Assembly (NCBI GenBank): GCA_023264215.1
Contig: JALQSY010000008.1
Location: 1-25,764, forward strand
Direction: 5' to 3'
Length of the DNA: 25,764 nucleotides
From: Candidatus Nanopelagicales bacterium
GTDB taxonomy: Bacteria; Actinomycetota; Actinomycetes; S36-B12
Position 1 is the stretch's first letter. Each line of letters begins with the position of its first letter. A program made the position numbers and the translations under genes. Positions 24,613 through 25,764 of the stretch are shown one piece after another. The notes below the pieces were generated by a model that had not been told where the DNA came from, ran no database searches, and worked only from the letters and a program-made list of their open reading frames with translations.

Positions 24613-24650
24613 ACCGACCCGAAGGTCGGTAGGCCGGTCCCGCGACCGGC
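24613..24650 (-). other. Two adjacent hairpins in the HU mRNA leader
   Basis: On the minus strand GCCGGTC-GCGG-GACCGGC (24650-24633) is followed two bases later by ACCGACC-TTCG-GGTCGGT (24630-24613), a 7-bp stem closed by a stable UUCG tetraloop. Both lie between the predicted start of transcription and GGAGGGG. A self-complementary CCCTCC-GGAGGG also overlaps the ribosome binding site. Confidence 0.65.
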
Positions 24651-24659
24651 GACACCATC

Positions 24660-24665
24660 ACCCTA
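24660..24665 (-). promoter_or_regulatory. Candidate -10 box of the HU gene
   Basis: TAGGGT on the minus strand fits TANNNT. It would start transcription near 24653, about 67 bases before the GTG and three bases before the first leader hairpin. No clear -35 is seen. Confidence 0.45.
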
Positions 24666-24669
24666 GTAC

Positions 24670-24686
24670 GCCGACACCGGGTCGGC
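24670..24686 (-). terminator. Candidate leuD terminator
   Basis: GCCGAC-N5-GTCGGC forms a 6-bp hairpin 37 bases after the leuD stop and just before the HU -10. A longer pair CCCGGGT/ACCCGGG lies between it and leuD. Together these may stop leuCD transcription. Confidence 0.45.
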
Positions 24687-24722
24687 AGCGGCGACCCGGG
24701 TCAGCCCGACGGTCACCCGGGG

Positions 24723-25313
24723 TCAGCCTGCGGTCGTCGGCGCGAAGGCCGGACGCGTCCGCTCGAATGCCTCGATGGCATCGGACTTCTGCAAGGTGAT
24801 ACCGATGTCGTCCAGGCCCTCGAGCAGGCGCCAGCGCACGTAGGGATCGACATCGAACGGCGCGGTGAGGTCACCGGCCGAGACGGTTTGCGCATCCAGG
24901 TCGACGGTCACCCGCGTCGCCGGATCAGCCTCGATCATGGCCCACAACTGCTCGATGACCGACTGGTCCACGAGGGCCGTGAGTAGGCCCGCCTTGCCCG
25001 AGTTGCCGCGGAAGATGTCGGCGAACCGCGAGGAGAGCACGACCTGGAATCCGTAGTCCTGGAGCGCCCATACGGCGTGCTCGCGTGACGAGCCGGTTCC
25101 GAAGTCCGGGCCGGCCACGAGGATGGAGGCGCCGGCGTACTCGGGCTGGTTCAGGACGAAGGCCGGGTCCTGGCGCCATGAGTAGAACAGCGCGTCCTCG
25201 AAGCCATGCCGCGTGATGCGCTTGAGGAACTCCGCGGGGATGATCTGGTCGGTGTCGACATTGCTGCGACGCAGCGGAGCGGCCGTGCCCGTATGGGTGG
25301 TGAAGGCATCCAT
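24723..25313 (-). CDS. leuD: 3-isopropylmalate dehydratase small subunit
   Basis: With LeuC this subunit isomerises 2-isopropylmalate to 3-isopropylmalate in leucine synthesis. [18 protein letters not shown] near the N-terminus and [18 protein letters not shown] are the canonical swivel-domain motifs, the latter holding the substrate-contact loop. [18 protein letters not shown] is also typical. The 196-aa length is standard. The ATG at 25313 is six bases after AGGAG, and the gene starts nine bases past the leuC stop. They form one operon. Confidence 0.97.
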   Translation of the reverse strand: MDAFTTHTGTAAPLRRSNVDTDQIIPAEFLKRITRHGFEDALFYSWRQDPAFVLNQPEYAGASILVAGPDFGTGSSREHAVWALQDYGFQVVLSSRFADIFRGNSGKAGLLTALVDQSVIEQLWAMIEADPATRVTVDLDAQTVSAGDLTAPFDVDPYVRWRLLEGLDDIGITLQKSDAIEAFERTRPAFAPTTAG

Positions 25314-25322
25314 CGTCGACTC

Positions 25323-25764
25323 CTAGGCGCTGACCAGATCGGCGGGCGAGGCGAGGTGGCCGGTCACGGCGGTCGCCGCGGCGACCGCCGGGGAGACCAG
25401 GTGGGTGCGGCCACCCGGACCCTGACGGCCCTCGAAGTTGCGGTTGGATGTGGATGCGCTGCGCTCGCCCGGGGTGAGCTTGTCGGGGTTCATGGCCAGG
25501 CACATCGAGCACCCGGCACCGCGCCACTCCGCCCCTGCATCGACGAATACCTGGTCGAGGCCCTCGCTCTCGGCCTGCAGGCGCACGCGCACCGAGCCGG
25601 GGACGACGAGCATGCGCACGCTGTCGGCGACGCGGCGCCCGCGAAGGACGTCGGCGGCGGCCCGCAGGTCCTCGATGCGGCCGTTGGTGCACGAGCCGAG
25701 GAAGACCGTGTCGACGGTGATGTCGCGCAGCGGCGTGCCCGGCGTGAGATCCATGTATTCGAGC
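25323..25764 (-). CDS. leuC: 3-isopropylmalate dehydratase large subunit (5' part outside window)
   Basis: This is the iron-sulfur subunit of isopropylmalate isomerase, of the aconitase family. Only the C-terminal 146 codons are present. [15 protein letters not shown] leads into [13 protein letters not shown], with the first cluster cysteine. [11 protein letters not shown] carries the other two cysteines of the [4Fe-4S] cluster. [15 protein letters not shown] and the closing [12 protein letters not shown] are typical of LeuC. The frame stays open to the right edge, so the start is missing. It is followed closely by leuD. Confidence 0.97.
   Translation of the reverse strand, partial: LEYMDLTPGTPLRDITVDTVFLGSCTNGRIEDLRAAADVLRGRRVADSVRMLVVPGSVRVRLQAESEGLDQVFVDAGAEWRGAGCSMCLAMNPDKLTPGERSASTSNRNFEGRQGPGGRTHLVSPAVAAATAVTGHLASPADLVSA

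Overview
The window is a compact, high-G+C chromosomal segment of an actinobacterium (Actinomycetia-like). Several things point there: strong G/C bias at third codon positions, frequent GTG starts, TANNNT -10 boxes, a lysine/alanine-tailed HU protein, a GlnD/PII/Amt operon preceded by GlnR-type boxes, and a CofC/FbiD homologue of coenzyme F420 synthesis. The gene order closely follows, from memory, two core blocks of Mycobacterium (glnD-glnB-amt-ftsY-smc-fpg-rnc-DUF177-sepIVA, and coaD-rsmD-recG-DAK2-rpmB-thiL-DUF3515-ddl-gpsA-fbiD-hupB-leuD-leuC) and the equivalent Streptomyces region. No mobile element, CRISPR array, tRNA or rRNA was seen, and no gene looks recently acquired.

Layout. 1-3.7 kb (minus): amt-glnK-glnD nitrogen-sensing operon, glnD running off the left edge. 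3.9-8.7 kb (minus): smc then ftsY (chromosome condensation and SRP-dependent membrane targeting). 8.7-11.6 kb (minus): DUF177/YceD, rpmF, a small ACP-like protein, rnc, mutM and a 59-aa coiled-coil protein. 11.7-17.2 kb (minus): DAK2/FakA-like protein, recG, rsmD and coaD, joined by overlapping or nearly touching stop/start codons, then a SepIVA/DivIVA-like septal protein. 17.4-19.4 kb: rpmB (plus), thiL (minus), a stand-alone Lrp/AsnC ligand-binding (RAM) protein and a DUF3515 lipoprotein (plus). 19.4-25.8 kb: ddl (minus), a cystathionine gamma-lyase-like PLP enzyme (plus), plsC-gpsA (minus), cofC (plus), the HU gene (minus), and leuC-leuD (minus; leuC cut by the right edge).

The content is mostly housekeeping: nitrogen sensing, ribosome assembly, RNA processing, DNA repair and restart, CoA, thiamine diphosphate, leucine, peptidoglycan precursor and phospholipid synthesis, and nucleoid organisation. 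No intergenic stretch exceeds 300 bases; the longest is about 227 bases, between the DAK2 gene and rpmB. I did not find an undescribed multi-gene system. The items worth a second look are small: GlnR-type boxes and a leader hairpin before amt; an 18-bp tandem repeat that repeats the smc stop codon in frame; a divergent ACP between rpmF and rnc; a possible CTG start for DUF177; paired divergent promoters that look leaderless between ddl and the PLP enzyme; and a two-hairpin leader on the HU mRNA. All calls come from reading the sequence and remembered family knowledge; no search was run.
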